64,000 bases of DNA from Pseudoxanthomonas sp. JBR18 (lineage in GTDB: Bacteria; Pseudomonadota; Gammaproteobacteria; Xanthomonadales; Xanthomonadaceae). Where the stretch lies: positions 2,301,001 through 2,365,000 of the forward strand of contig NZ_CP116339.1 in assembly GCF_028198165.1 (NCBI RefSeq), written 5' to 3'. Shown here piece after piece: positions 1 to 9,193 of this stretch. How positions within the stretch are numbered: position 1 is the stretch's first letter; the number at the start of each line of letters is the position of its first letter. The translations under genes were made by a program, and so were the position numbers. The notes beneath the pieces are model-generated. The model worked only from the letters and a program-made list of their open reading frames with translations, did not search any database and was not told the origin of the DNA.

Positions 1-1161
1 CGGGCCGAACGGCTCGTCGTTGAACACCGACGCCTCCAGTGGCACGTCGGCCAGCACGGTCGGGGCGAAGAAGTTGCCGGCGCTGCCCACGCGTTCGCCA
101 CCGGTGGCGACCTTGGCGCCCTTGTTGCGTGCGTCCAGCACCACCTGCGTCATCGCCTCCAGGCGCCGCGCGTTGGCCAGTGGGCCCAGCGTGGTGTCCG
201 ATTCCAGGCCGTTGCCCAGGGTCAACGATTCGGCATGCTTGACCAGGGCCTCGGTGAAGGCCTGCTTGATGCTGTTGTGGACCAGGAAGCGGGTCGGGGA
301 GATGCACACCTGGCCGGCGTTGCGGAACTTGGCGCCGCCGCTGGCCTTGACGGCCAGGTCGACATCCGCGTCCTCGGCCACGATCACCGGCGCGTGGCCG
401 CCCAGTTCCATCGTGGCGCGCTTCATGTGCTGGCCGGCCAGTGCAGCCAGCTGCTTGCCCACGGCGGTGGAGCCGGTGAAGGTGATCTTGCGGATCACCG
501 GATGCGGGATCAGGTACGAGGAAATCTCGGCCGGATCACCGAACACCAGGCCGACCGTGCCGGCCGGGGCCCCGGCATCGACGAAGGTCTTGATCAGCGC
601 GGCCGGCGAAGCCGGGGTCTCCTCCGGCGCCTTGACTAGGAACGAGCAACCGGCCGCCAACGCGGCGCCCAGCTTGCGCACCACCTGGTTGATCGGGAAG
701 TTCCATGGCGTGAACGCGGCCACCGGGCCGACCGGCTCCTTGATCACCAGCGCCTGCGCGGCCAGATTGCGCGAGGGCACGATGCGGCCATACACGCGGC
801 GGCCTTCGTCGGCGAACCATTCGATGATGTCGGCACCGGCCAGCGTTTCGACACGGGCCTCGGCCAGCGGCTTGCCCTGTTCCTGCGTCATCAATGCCGC
901 GATGTCGTCGGCGCGCTCGCGCAACAGGGCGGCGGCGCGGCGCATGGTCGCCGCGCGTTCGTGCGCCGGCGTGTTGCGCCAGGCCTGGAAACCCTGGCTG
1001 GCCGCGGCCAGGGCGCGATCCAGGTCGGCCCTGCCGGCGTGCGCCACGGTGCCGATGACCTGGCCGGTGGCCGGGTTCAGCACGTCCAGGGTCTTGCCGC
1101 TGGCGGCATCGCCCCAGTCATTGCCGATCAGGAGTTGGGTGTTGGGATAGGACACGGACAT
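1..1161 (-). CDS. gabD: NAD(P)-dependent succinate-semialdehyde dehydrogenase, partial (3' end outside window)
   Basis: Aldehyde dehydrogenase superfamily enzyme, probably oxidising succinate semialdehyde to succinate in the cytoplasm (GABA or aldehyde catabolism). The reverse strand reads open from an ATG at 1161 to the window edge, giving 387 residues out of the usual 480 or so, so the C-terminal oligomerisation part is cut off. Visible family features are the FTPWNFP segment, the nucleotide-binding FTGSTAVGK loop, the general-base ELGG motif, and the nucleophile Cys at about residue 286 in NAGQVCISP. The product begins [11 protein letters not shown]. No partner gene lies close by inside the window; what follows it lies beyond the left edge. 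Assignment to the superfamily is certain. The succinate-semialdehyde specificity is inferred from overall resemblance to GabD and could instead be a related aldehyde. Confidence 0.88.
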   Translation of the reverse strand, partial: MSVSYPNTQLLIGNDWGDAASGKTLDVLNPATGQVIGTVAHAGRADLDRALAAASQGFQAWRNTPAHERAATMRRAAALLRERADDIAALMTQEQGKPLAEARVETLAGADIIEWFADEGRRVYGRIVPSRNLAAQALVIKEPVGPVAAFTPWNFPINQVVRKLGAALAAGCSFLVKAPEETPASPAALIKTFVDAGAPAGTVGLVFGDPAEISSYLIPHPVIRKITFTGSTAVGKQLAALAGQHMKRATMELGGHAPVIVAEDADVDLAVKASGGAKFRNAGQVCISPTRFLVHNSIKQAFTEALVKHAESLTLGNGLESDTTLGPLANARRLEAMTQVVLDARNKGAKVATGGERVGSAGNFFAPTVLADVPLEASVFNDEPFGP

Positions 1162-1333
1162 GGGGGAATCCTTGTCGATGGAAAGGGCAGGCAAGGATAG
1201 AGACCAAGGCCGAGGTCGGCATGAAACGCCGCGTTCCGCGGTGCGATTGACCCGCTGGGCGAGACATGAGGCTGGGCACGCGGCATGCTCGCCGTTGGAC
1301 ACGGGTGTTTCGTCGGGGAATTAGAGATAAGCC

Positions 1334-2128
1334 ATGCTGATGCAAAGGATGCTGGGAATCGCGCTTGTGCTGGCCGTGGCCGGTTGCAACCGGGACAACG
1401 CGCGTACGCTTCATGAGCCCGAATCACCGTTGCGCCGTATTTCGATCCGATACGAGCACACAGGCTGGGGGAGTTACCGGGAATCCTTCGAAGTGACGCC
1501 GGGCCGGTCTGGCGCCGGCTTCGAGATCACTGGCAGCTACGTGGATGCTGCGAACCACCAGCGTCATGTCAAGCAGGACGTCGATGCGGCTGAGTTACGC
1601 GCGTTCGTCGAGGCAGTGCGGGCTAGGCCGAAGGACAAGCGCGAGGGCCTGGGGAGGCTGGTGAAAGGGCTCAGTCGACCAAGCGCGGATTTCTCCGGCG
1701 CGACGTATCTCCCTGCGCCGCGATGCACCCCCCGGGAGCTCCGTCGGCTGGCGCGCCAGCATCTGCTGCGGGTTGGTGCCAGACGGATGCTCGACGATTT
1801 GTACGCTTCCGAGACGCGATGGACTGACGATTTTCCCTTTGTGCTGGTCCAGTTGGATTTCAATGACGGAGCGCGCACCGTGGTGTATTCGAAGGCACAG
1901 CAAGCGCTGATGCTTCCCTGGCGGATGGGACCTCCGGCATCCACAGATGCAGTACCTCCGCAGAACTGGTCACCTGCGATTAGCCAAGCGTTGCGTGTGA
2001 TGCTGCCGCAGGTTTCGCGCCTGGCGATGCAGCTCGATGCAAACCGCATCGAAGAAGTGCAGCGAGACCTCAACACGCTCGTGGAACATTCGGCGTATGC
2101 GCAGTGCAATGCGATCCGTGCGGGTTGA
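1334..2128 (+). CDS. hypothetical lipoprotein
   Basis: Unrecognised 264-residue protein with a short signal peptide ending in a lipobox (AVAGC, Cys18), so it is probably lipidated and held in the inner or outer membrane facing the periplasm. The rest is soluble, moderately charged, and has two cysteines, one near the middle (PRCTP) and one near the end (AQCNA), that could form a disulfide. An AGAG-like ribosome site precedes the ATG at 1334. Its GC content and codon choice are visibly more relaxed than in the surrounding housekeeping genes, hinting at accessory status. It stands alone between the divergent gabD-like gene and a convergent small secreted protein. I cannot assign a function. Confidence 0.75.
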   Translation: MLMQRMLGIALVLAVAGCNRDNARTLHEPESPLRRISIRYEHTGWGSYRESFEVTPGRSGAGFEITGSYVDAANHQRHVKQDVDAAELRAFVEAVRARPKDKREGLGRLVKGLSRPSADFSGATYLPAPRCTPRELRRLARQHLLRVGARRMLDDLYASETRWTDDFPFVLVQLDFNDGARTVVYSKAQQALMLPWRMGPPASTDAVPPQNWSPAISQALRVMLPQVSRLAMQLDANRIEEVQRDLNTLVEHSAYAQCNAIRAG

Positions 2129-2315
2129 GTGTGTTCGATCACACCATCAGTCGATCAACCCACACAGCGACGGTGGCCTGGAACGATGGAGACTGGTCGG
2201 CGGGCGCGCCAGCGTACGCGCCTGTGAACATGTGCCGCGCCTTGCACGACAGGGGGGCCCGAAAGCCCGCCTGTCCTGCATCGCGCACGGCAGGCGCCGG
2301 CTGGGTTACGCCGGG

Positions 2316-2708
2316 TCAGTTGATCTGGGTCCAGGCCACGCCGTCCGTGCCATGCTTGCGGCCCTCGCAGGCGTCTTCCACCACGTGGAAGGTCAACACC
2401 TTGCCGCTTTTGGTCCAGGTGTATTTGCCGACCTTACCCGTGCAGTCCTCCTTGATCGCATCGCCTTCCCAGATGTCGGTCACGGTGGCCGTATTGCCTT
2501 TGTGGGTGTAGGTACCCTTGACCCAGTCCTCGCCCTTGGGCGTGGTGCCGAGAAAGGTGCCGTCCGCATTGAAGATGACGATGGTGTTGTCGCTTTGGTA
2601 ACGTCCGATGGGAAACGCGGTGGACTTGGTGGCAGCGTTGCTGGAACAAATCACTGCGAGCAGTGACAGCAGTGCCAGGGTGATGGCGGTGCGTGGCTTG
2701 GTTATCAT
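2316..2708 (-). CDS. small secreted protein of unknown function
   Basis: A 130-residue exported protein. The signal peptide (MITKPRTAIT followed by a leucine/alanine core and ending near SNAAT) is followed by a compact beta-rich domain with FPIGRYQSDNT, FNADGTFLG and GTYTHKGNTATV. This pattern of short strands (a size or response readout domain followed by GTY..GNTATV) resembles lipocalin-like or DUF-type periplasmic sensor domains, but I do not recognise a named family. Two cysteines (EDCTG and EDACEG) may pair. I chose the ATG at 2708 because GGAG sits seven bases upstream; the ATG at 2720 lacks a good site, and the longer upstream frame has no signal peptide. Confidence 0.7.
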   Translation of the reverse strand: MITKPRTAITLALLSLLAVICSSNAATKSTAFPIGRYQSDNTIVIFNADGTFLGTTPKGEDWVKGTYTHKGNTATVTDIWEGDAIKEDCTGKVGKYTWTKSGKVLTFHVVEDACEGRKHGTDGVAWTQIN

Positions 2709-2930
2709 GCGAAGCTCCATGAAAGGGCTGTGCAACGGGCGGCGCCTGAGGATCGGTGCGCCTGCTTGCCAGGACGCGGGAAGGCGGCTGAAACGGCCAT
2801 CCCGCGTGTGTGACATGGCCTTGGCTGTGACCTCGACCGACGCGCCTGCTTCGGACCGCGCACGTGTCCGCCCCAACGCAGGGGCCGACGCGGCTCGGCC
2901 ACTCGATGTTGTGCGGATGGAGCTGGTCGA

Positions 2931-3644
2931 ATGAAGATGAACATGCCCGATGAGTCGTTGCTCGATCGCCCCGCCTGGGCCAGCCTGAACACTGCGCACC
3001 TGCCGCTGTCGGAGGGCACGCCGCTTGCGCGCCGTTATCTGCGCCAGGTCAATCGGTTCGCTTCCGCCCGCGACGATGGCCAGGCCGCACTGTTCGCCCT
3101 GGCGGCCTTGGTTACACCCGGAGAACAGGTCTATGTGCTGCAAGTGCCCAAGATCGTGGTGCCGCCAACGCTATCGGCCGTGAAGCGGGGGCTGTGCGTG
3201 CAACTGGTCGCCTCGGCGCCGTTGTCGCCCCCATCAGCGGCGGGTGAGGCCATCGTGTCGCTGGGCGCACACGATGCAGCCGAGATGCTGGCGCTGGCCA
3301 TCCTCACCGAACCGGGACCGTTTCTTTCGCAGACTCACCGCATGGGCGACTTCGTCGGCATTCGCATCGATGGGCGACTGGCGGCGATGGCCGGGGAGCG
3401 CTTCCGCTTTCCCGGCTATACCGAAGTCAGTGGTGTGTGCACGCATCCGGACTTCCGAGGACGCGGGCTGGCGCGGCGACTCTCGCAACACGTGGCCGCC
3501 AACATCGCCGCGCGGGGCGACACGGCCTTCCTGCATGCCTGGAAGCACAACACCGGCGCCATTGCGCTGTACAAGGACCTGGGTTTCGCGTGGCGCTGTG
3601 ACGTACAGGTTGCGGTGCTCGAACGCCCGGATACGCCGGTGTGA
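2931..3644 (+). CDS. GNAT family N-acetyltransferase
   Basis: Cytoplasmic acetyl-CoA-dependent N-acetyltransferase of 237 residues. The C-terminal half carries the GNAT core: a beta-strand with GYTEVSGVCTHPDFRG, the pyrophosphate-binding loop RGRGLARRL, and the late signature NTGAIALYKDLGF. The N-terminal hundred residues form an extension resembling FR47-type members that act on amino acid or small-molecule amines. The substrate cannot be told from sequence. It is a stand-alone gene ending just before a strong hairpin at 3649-3676 that separates it from the convergent gene at 3690. Confidence 0.85.
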   Translation: MKMNMPDESLLDRPAWASLNTAHLPLSEGTPLARRYLRQVNRFASARDDGQAALFALAALVTPGEQVYVLQVPKIVVPPTLSAVKRGLCVQLVASAPLSPPSAAGEAIVSLGAHDAAEMLALAILTEPGPFLSQTHRMGDFVGIRIDGRLAAMAGERFRFPGYTEVSGVCTHPDFRGRGLARRLSQHVAANIAARGDTAFLHAWKHNTGAIALYKDLGFAWRCDVQVAVLERPDTPV

Positions 3645-3648
3645 GGCG

Positions 3649-3676
3649 CTGGCCCGAACACGCATGTTCGGGCCAG
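3649..3676. terminator. perfect 12-bp hairpin between convergent genes
   Basis: CTGGCCCGAACA and its exact complement TGTTCGGGCCAG flank a four-base CGCA loop. It lies five bases after the GNAT stop and just before the stop of the convergent gene at 3690, the expected place for a bidirectional terminator. There is no clear T-run on either side, so termination is inferred from position and stem stability. Confidence 0.6.
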
Positions 3677-3689
3677 GATCATGCAGCGG

Positions 3690-3917
3690 TCAGGAGCCGC
3701 CAAACCCTCGGCTGGATTGGGACGCGGCCACGGCCGGTTCCGGCTCCCAGCTGGCCGTTGCGGCGCCTAGCAGGGGATCCCCGTGCGGTGGGGTGAACTC
3801 GCCCAGGTCATGCTCGCTGGGATAGGACGTATCGGCGGCATCGGCCTGCCGACGCTTCCACATCCGATAGGCGACCACACCGGCAGCGCCGAGGGCGATC
3901 AGTCTCAATAGACGCAT
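3690..3917 (-). CDS. small single-pass membrane protein, hypothetical
   Basis: A 75-residue protein starting MRLLRLIALGAAGVVAYRMW, that is one N-terminal membrane helix followed by a basic stop-transfer segment (KRRQ) and a polar, proline-rich tail. The start at 3917 is preferred because GAGG lies upstream at proper spacing; an ATG ten codons earlier would put polar residues before the helix. No family recognised. It would be anchored in the inner membrane with the tail on the cytoplasmic side if the positive-inside rule holds. Confidence 0.6.
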   Translation of the reverse strand: MRLLRLIALGAAGVVAYRMWKRRQADAADTSYPSEHDLGEFTPPHGDPLLGAATASWEPEPAVAASQSSRGFGGS

Positions 3918-4232
3918 GTTGTAGTCCTCGCAGGCTGATGGAGTCATAGCCTGGCCAGATGGCGGTTAGGTGGATGTGACCACGCGGGCGTCCGGCGCCC
4001 AGCGGGGCTGACGATGCTGCAAGCCGCAGGTCATGATGTGCAGGCAGGGCGATGCCGGTGGCCAGACCGCGGCCGTGTCCAGCGAGGCGCAAGACGCGAG
4101 GCCGAGGGGGGGAGTGGTCGTCTGGACCGAGCGCATCGGCGTTCACCGGTGGGCTCCCCGGTACCCCAACTCGGGCGATTCACTCGAGGAGATCCCGGGC
4201 AGCGTGTCCTGTCCGGGCGTTGGCGTTGCGCA

Positions 4233-4535
4233 TCAGTGCGACAGGCTGCTTGCCAGGACGTGCTGCAGCTTGCGCGCCGCGCCCGTCACCGCCGCGGCGA
4301 TGGTGGCGGCCTTGTCGGTCACGGCGACCGGCTGGTGCCCGGAGGGGCGGGCTTCCATCGTGCAGACCTGGTCCTGCTCGCCGCCGCGCGGTCCGTTTTC
4401 GTCGCGCAGATGGACCTCCACCCGGGTGATGCGATCGCCGAAACGTTCCAGCGCCGAGGTGACGGTCTGTTCGACATGGCGCTCCACCGAGGGGTCGCGG
4501 TGCACGTTGTGGTCGGTGTTGAGTTGAATCTGCAT
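4233..4535 (-). CDS. HPF/RaiA-type ribosome-associated protein
   Basis: A 100-residue protein with the compact fold of the sigma-54-modulation/hibernation-factor family: it opens with MQIQLNTDHNV, continues with a helix (VEQTVTSALERFGDRI), then strands TRVEVHLRDEN and CTMEARPSGHQPVAV, and a final helix. Family members bind the 30S decoding centre and damp translation or dimerise ribosomes under stress. This copy has only the N-terminal domain and an unusually His/Asp-rich loop (DENGPRGGEQDQ). AGGA precedes the ATG at 4535. It is not beside rpoN, where the canonical gene sits, so it is probably a stress-related paralogue. Confidence 0.78.
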   Translation of the reverse strand: MQIQLNTDHNVHRDPSVERHVEQTVTSALERFGDRITRVEVHLRDENGPRGGEQDQVCTMEARPSGHQPVAVTDKAATIAAAVTGAARKLQHVLASSLSH

Positions 4536-4637
4536 GGTCTGATCCTGCTGTCGTTGCGTGTCTGCAAGCTAACGCCACCCCTGCAAGCCATGTGTGATGG
4601 GGCAGGACCTGCAACGCTTGCCAGCCTCCGGTAGCCT

Positions 4638-5786
4638 GTGCGGTTTTCGCACCGATGTGGTCTGGTCTTGGCGTTTCTGCAGTTTCTTCTGGAGGCATTG
4701 CTCATCGTCGCGATGCTGGTCGCGGTTGGTGGGCTCTGTTATCTGGCTTGGCGTCTGCTGGATGGCGTCCTGAAAGCGTGTGGCGTCCCCGCGCGGCGTG
4801 TGTGGGGCGACCGGGCGATGGTGGGTCTGACCGTGGTGGGGATCGGCCTGGCGGTCGCCGGTTTCGTCTGGCTGGCGCAGGTCCGCCCCAACCAGGCGCA
4901 GACGCGGGTGTGGCTGTCCAAGGTGTTTGGATATCCCGCCACGCGTATCACCGTGAACGTGGAGGGCCTGGGCGCGGCGACGCGACGCGCGCTGGTCGAC
5001 GAGCTCACGCCGATGATGCGCGCCCAGCGTGCCCGCTTCCGCTATCGCATCGTCAGCTCACGCATGCACACCAGCACCACGGTGCGCGCCGATTTGCCCA
5101 GCCGCTACAGGCTTGGCAGGACGCGCCTGGAGATTGTCACCGGCAGACCGATCGATCCCGAAAAGCAGCGTGCACTGGGGCAGGTCCTGCACGCGGCCGG
5201 ACAGCCGTCCGCACCGGCCTTGCCCGAGCCGCTGTGGGCCGACGTTCGCCAGGGGCAAGCGCCGGTGCTGGAAGCCGCGCTGTTGCCTCACACCGCGACA
5301 CTGCGGGTGGACGATGTTGTTGGACCTGCTGGCTATGAACGACAGCAGCGATGCGCACTTCAGGTGCAGGGCTTGGTCTCGGTGGACGTGCTGGATGCGC
5401 ATGGCGGGCCGCTGCGCCCCCCGCCCGCCGATGCGGACACACGGCTGATCCTGCGCACGCGTCCCCACGGCCTGCGGCAAACGCGCTTGCGCGTGCTGGA
5501 CATGACCTACGTCCCCGGTGAGCACGGCCGGTTGATCAAGACGGCGCCGCACGACAGCTGGCGGATCTACATGGCCTTTTCGCTGGTGCCCGAAGGCACC
5601 TCACCTGATGGCGATGACTGCGACACCCGCCTGCTCGATGCGCTGGACCCGGCGTGGGTACAGGCCGACCTGCACCACCAGCTGCCGGCGCTGTCCCAGG
5701 CCAAGGGCGTCCGCGTGGCGCCTGTCGCCCGCTTCCTGCCCTGGCAGGCCGGCGATGGCTGGGTCGAGGTGCCGGCTCGCCCGTAA
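4638..5786 (+). CDS. hypothetical two-helix membrane protein
   Basis: A 382-residue protein of unknown function, divergent from the HPF-like gene. Two hydrophobic helices lie at the N-terminus (about residues 10-45 and 60-80), followed by about 300 residues of soluble domain, probably periplasmic. That domain starts with QAQTRVWLSKVFGYPATRITVNVEG and contains repeated basic/aliphatic strands. Two cysteines (QQRCALQ and DDCDTR) could form a disulfide. The GTG at 4638 gives the longest frame; a TTG at 4668 and an ATG at 4713 are possible starts, and no ribosome site clearly decides. I recognise no family. Confidence 0.6.
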   Translation: MRFSHRCGLVLAFLQFLLEALLIVAMLVAVGGLCYLAWRLLDGVLKACGVPARRVWGDRAMVGLTVVGIGLAVAGFVWLAQVRPNQAQTRVWLSKVFGYPATRITVNVEGLGAATRRALVDELTPMMRAQRARFRYRIVSSRMHTSTTVRADLPSRYRLGRTRLEIVTGRPIDPEKQRALGQVLHAAGQPSAPALPEPLWADVRQGQAPVLEAALLPHTATLRVDDVVGPAGYERQQRCALQVQGLVSVDVLDAHGGPLRPPPADADTRLILRTRPHGLRQTRLRVLDMTYVPGEHGRLIKTAPHDSWRIYMAFSLVPEGTSPDGDDCDTRLLDALDPAWVQADLHHQLPALSQAKGVRVAPVARFLPWQAGDGWVEVPARP

Positions 5787-5868
5787 GCGGGTCCGGACCG
5801 ACACGCCGAGGCGCATCGGCGCCGCAAGGCCACTAGGGCAGCCTCCCAATAAGCAGCGCCTGTCCGGC

Positions 5869-8157
5869 TCAGGCTGCGCGCTTCACGATCCGCACCGGCA
5901 CGCCCTTGGAGGCCGGCGTCTTGGACGCCTTGTCGTGCAGCCATAGCGGGACCAGCGGGTTCATTTCCGGGTAGTAGCCGCCCAGGCAGCCGTCGGGCAG
6001 GTTGAAGGCGGTCACGGTCAGGTCATCCACCTGGCGCACCACCTCGTCGCCGGCATCGCCGACCAGGCTCACGACATCGCCCTCCTTCAGCCCGGCGCGT
6101 TGCATCTCGGTCGGATTGATCAGCAGGATCTGGCGGGAGCCTTCCAGGCCACGCAGGCGGTCGCTGTGGCCATAGATGGTGGTGTTGAACTGGTCGTTGG
6201 AGCGCATGGTGATGAGGTGGTAACGGCCCGGCGCATCGCCGATCCCCAGGGACGACATCACCGTGGGGTTGGTGAATTCGGCCTTGCCGCTGTCGGTCTT
6301 CCAGTCGCGTTCGCGGGCCGGGTTGCCGCGGTAAAAACCACCGGGCTGGAACATGCGCGCGTTGAAGTCATGGAAGTCGTCCGGATAGGTCTGCGCGATC
6401 AGCTCTCGCACCAGGCCGTAGTCGGCGGTCCAGTCGTCCCAGCGCCACTTGGGATGGGCCGGCAGGGTGGCCTTGGCGATGCCGGCCACGATGGCCAGCT
6501 CGGACAGCAGGTGCTCGTCGGCTGGCTTGCGCTTGCCGGTGGAGCCATAGATGTGGCTGAAGCTGTCTTCGATAGTGACTGACTGCGGCCCGCCGGCCTG
6601 CAGGTCTTCCTCGGCGCGTACCAGGCATGGCAGCAGGTAGGAGGCGTGCCCGTGGACCAGGTGGCTGCGGTTGAGCTTGGTGGCGATGTAAACGGTCAAG
6701 GCCTGCTGGCGCCAGGCCGGTTCCATCACGTCGCGGTCGGGGATGGCGCGCACGAAGTTGCCGCCCAGGCTGACGAAGCCCTTGACCGTGCCTTGCTTGA
6801 TGCCTTCGCAGGCGTCCACGGTGGTTAGGCCGGTATCGCGCGGCGGCTCGAAGTCGAACATCTGCGCCAGCTTGTCCAGCGGGACCAGTTCGGGCTTTTC
6901 CGAGATGCCCACGGTGCGCTGGCCCTGCACGTTGGAATGGCCCCGCACCGGCGACATGCCCGCGCCCTGGCGTCCGATGTTGCCGCGCATCAGCATCAGG
7001 TTGACCAGCATGCCGATGCTCTGCGAGCCGTGCACGTGCTGAGTCAGGCCCATGCCATAGACGCCGATGACGTTCTTCGCTTGCGCGTAGACCTCGGCCG
7101 CCGCTTCAAGGTCGGCGCGCGCAAGGCCGCTGACCTGCTCGATTTGATCCCAGCCGGTGTCGCGCGCGGTCTTGACGAAGTCATCGAAGCCATGGGTGTG
7201 CTGGGCGATGAAGTCCCGCTCCAGGACGCCTTCCTTGCCCGCTTCGCGCGCGGCATCGTCCAGGGCCAGCACGTGCTTGCACAGGCCGGTGAGGGCGGCG
7301 ATATCGCCACCGGGTTTGACCTGCAGATACATGTGGGCCAGCTCGGTCGCCTTGCCGGTGAGCATCTGACCCACGTTCTGTGGATTGACGAAGCGCACCA
7401 GTCCCTGCTCGCGCACCGGGTTGAACACGATGATCTTGCAGCCGCGCCTGACCGCCTCCTGCAGCGGATGCAAAAAGCGCGGACTGTTGGTGCCGGGGTT
7501 CTGGCCGAAATAGAAGATCGCATCGCAGTGCTCGAAGTCTTCCATCACGCAGGTGCCTACCGGCGAACCGATCACCTTCTTCAAGCCCACCGAGGTGGTC
7601 TCGTGGCACATGTTGGAGCTGTCGGGCAGATTGTTGTGGCCGTAGAAGCGGGCGAACAAGGCGTACAGGTAGGAGGTCTCCAGCGAGGCCTTGCCCGAGG
7701 CGTAGAACACCACCGACTTGGGGTCCAGCGCCTTGAGCTCGGTGGCGATGCCGGTGAACGCCTGCTCCCAGCTGCACGGCACATAGGTGTCGCTGGCCGC
7801 GTCGTAGCGCATGGGCTCGGTCAGCCGGCCCTGCATTTCCAGGTCGTAGTCGGCCCAATCGCGCAGCTCGGTTACGGTGTGGCGGGCGAAGAACTCAGGC
7901 GTGCAGCGGTCGCGGGTGAGATCCCAAATGGTGGCTTTGGCGCCGTTTTCGCAGAACTCGAAGGTGTGCGGATGCGTCGGCTTGCCCCAGGCGCAGGAGC
8001 TGCACATGTAGCCTTCGGCCTTGTTCTGGCGCATCAGGGTCTCGAGCACCGCCGGGCTGGACAGTTCTCGCGCGAACACCTGGCCCATGCCTTTCAGTGA
8101 GCCCCAGCCGCCGGCGGGACCTTCGTGTTGGATGGAGGGGTCTTGTTCGTCGCTCAT
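5869..8157 (-). CDS. FdhF/YdeP family molybdopterin oxidoreductase
   Basis: A 762-residue bis-MGD enzyme of the FdhF/YdeP type (formate-dehydrogenase-like, cytoplasmic, no Tat signal). The N-terminus has the shortened metal-site motif GYMCSSCAWGK rather than a full four-cysteine ferredoxin motif. The molybdenum-site region reads SSNMCHETTSVG, so a Cys rather than selenocysteine is the likely metal ligand. Typical cofactor-binding stretches follow (FYFGQNPGTNSPR, MLMRGNIGRQGAGM, RGHSNVQGQRT), and the C-terminal molydopterin-binding domain has ITMRSNDQFNTTIYG. GAGGT precedes the start. It lies 113 bp downstream of cyoD on the same strand. Members have been tied to acid resistance in enterics, but the true substrate is unknown. 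Confidence 0.9.
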   Translation of the reverse strand: MSDEQDPSIQHEGPAGGWGSLKGMGQVFARELSSPAVLETLMRQNKAEGYMCSSCAWGKPTHPHTFEFCENGAKATIWDLTRDRCTPEFFARHTVTELRDWADYDLEMQGRLTEPMRYDAASDTYVPCSWEQAFTGIATELKALDPKSVVFYASGKASLETSYLYALFARFYGHNNLPDSSNMCHETTSVGLKKVIGSPVGTCVMEDFEHCDAIFYFGQNPGTNSPRFLHPLQEAVRRGCKIIVFNPVREQGLVRFVNPQNVGQMLTGKATELAHMYLQVKPGGDIAALTGLCKHVLALDDAAREAGKEGVLERDFIAQHTHGFDDFVKTARDTGWDQIEQVSGLARADLEAAAEVYAQAKNVIGVYGMGLTQHVHGSQSIGMLVNLMLMRGNIGRQGAGMSPVRGHSNVQGQRTVGISEKPELVPLDKLAQMFDFEPPRDTGLTTVDACEGIKQGTVKGFVSLGGNFVRAIPDRDVMEPAWRQQALTVYIATKLNRSHLVHGHASYLLPCLVRAEEDLQAGGPQSVTIEDSFSHIYGSTGKRKPADEHLLSELAIVAGIAKATLPAHPKWRWDDWTADYGLVRELIAQTYPDDFHDFNARMFQPGGFYRGNPARERDWKTDSGKAEFTNPTVMSSLGIGDAPGRYHLITMRSNDQFNTTIYGHSDRLRGLEGSRQILLINPTEMQRAGLKEGDVVSLVGDAGDEVVRQVDDLTVTAFNLPDGCLGGYYPEMNPLVPLWLHDKASKTPASKGVPVRIVKRAA

Positions 8158-8270
8158 CGTGCACCTCGGTGGTGGATTGGCTTGTGTGGTCGTGGCCGCC
8201 GCTTGCAGCCTGGGCAGCGCGGGCGAGCGCAGATGCGCAGGCGCCGCGCCTCATGCGTGTGGCTCGTGCG

Positions 8271-8582
8271 TTACATCATTCGCTGGTTCTGGTTGAAGAT
8301 GATCCACAGCGAGCCGGCCACCATCAGCCCGATGATCAGGCCGGTGAACAGGATCAACTGCAGGTCGTCGCGGTGGGACTGCTTGAGGTCGATATGCAGG
8401 AAGAAGCGGAAGTGCGCCACGACCTGCAGCAGCGCCAGGCCTGCGATCACGCCCAGCAGTCCGTCGGGCGGCAGAGGGTGCCATGCCACCAGGGCAAAGG
8501 CCGCGCCGCTCAAGACCAGGGCCAGCACCAGGCCGACCACATAGCGACGCAGCTCACGGCCGAAGGCCTGCCGGTCTTCCAT
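8271..8582 (-). CDS. cyoD: cytochrome o ubiquinol oxidase subunit IV
   Basis: A 103-residue membrane protein with three helices, matching subunit IV of the cytochrome bo3 quinol oxidase, which helps assembly and CuB binding by subunit I. It opens MEDRQAFGRELRRYVVG and contains the family stretch VVAHFRFFLHID followed by the third helix ending WIIFNQNQRMM. The ATG overlaps the cyoC stop by one base (TGATG), so it is translationally coupled as the last gene of the operon. cyoE (haem O synthase) does not follow; the next gene is the FdhF/YdeP oxidoreductase. Confidence 0.95.
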   Translation of the reverse strand: MEDRQAFGRELRRYVVGLVLALVLSGAAFALVAWHPLPPDGLLGVIAGLALLQVVAHFRFFLHIDLKQSHRDDLQLILFTGLIIGLMVAGSLWIIFNQNQRMM

Positions 8583-9193
8583 CACAGCAGCCCTCGCAGG
8601 AACACGAAGCTGAAAAGCATCACCCACACGATATCCAGGAAGTGCCAGAACAGCCCCAGCCGCAGCAGCCGGGTGCGGGTGGTATGGGTCAGGCCGAACA
8701 CGCGCAGTTGCAGCATCACCACCACGATCCACACACAGCCAAAGGCCACGTGCAGGAAGTGGGTGGGCACCAGCGCGAAGAACGCGGACAGAAACCCGCT
8801 GACCTGCGGCAGCGCACCCTGCCTGGCCATGTCCATGAAGTCGTGGATTTCCAGTCCCAGGAAGATCACCCCCAGGCCCAGGGTCGCCGCCAGCATGCCC
8901 TGCAGCCACGCCATCGACTGGCGGTACTTCATCGCCAGCGAAGCCAGGCCGAAGGTGAAGCTGCTCAGCAGCAGCGTGCCGGTCTCCAGCGCGGCCGGCG
9001 CCAGCTTGAACACCTGGCGTGCATCCGGGCCATCAGCGGTGTTGCCCGAGAGGCTGGCGTAGACCGCGAACAGCAACGCGAACAGCACCGCATCGCTCAT
9101 CATGAACACCCAGAAGCCGAACATCACCCCTTCGGTGGTCGGCTGCTGGTCGCCGGCGCGCAGGTTGATGCCCGGATGGATCCGCCCGTTCAT
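8582..9193 (-). CDS. cyoC: cytochrome o ubiquinol oxidase subunit III
   Basis: A 203-residue haem-copper oxidase subunit III with five predicted transmembrane helices, typical of CyoC (the cytochrome c oxidase version has seven). Recognisable stretches are GFWVFMMSDAVLFALLFA with its lipid-contacting acidic residue, and LVPTHFLHVAFGCVWIVV. The start codon overlaps the cyoB stop as ATGA and its own stop overlaps cyoD, so B, C and D are one translational unit. It is part of the inner-membrane bo3 oxidase that oxidises quinol and pumps protons. Confidence 0.96.
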   Translation of the reverse strand: MNGRIHPGINLRAGDQQPTTEGVMFGFWVFMMSDAVLFALLFAVYASLSGNTADGPDARQVFKLAPAALETGTLLLSSFTFGLASLAMKYRQSMAWLQGMLAATLGLGVIFLGLEIHDFMDMARQGALPQVSGFLSAFFALVPTHFLHVAFGCVWIVVVMLQLRVFGLTHTTRTRLLRLGLFWHFLDIVWVMLFSFVFLRGLL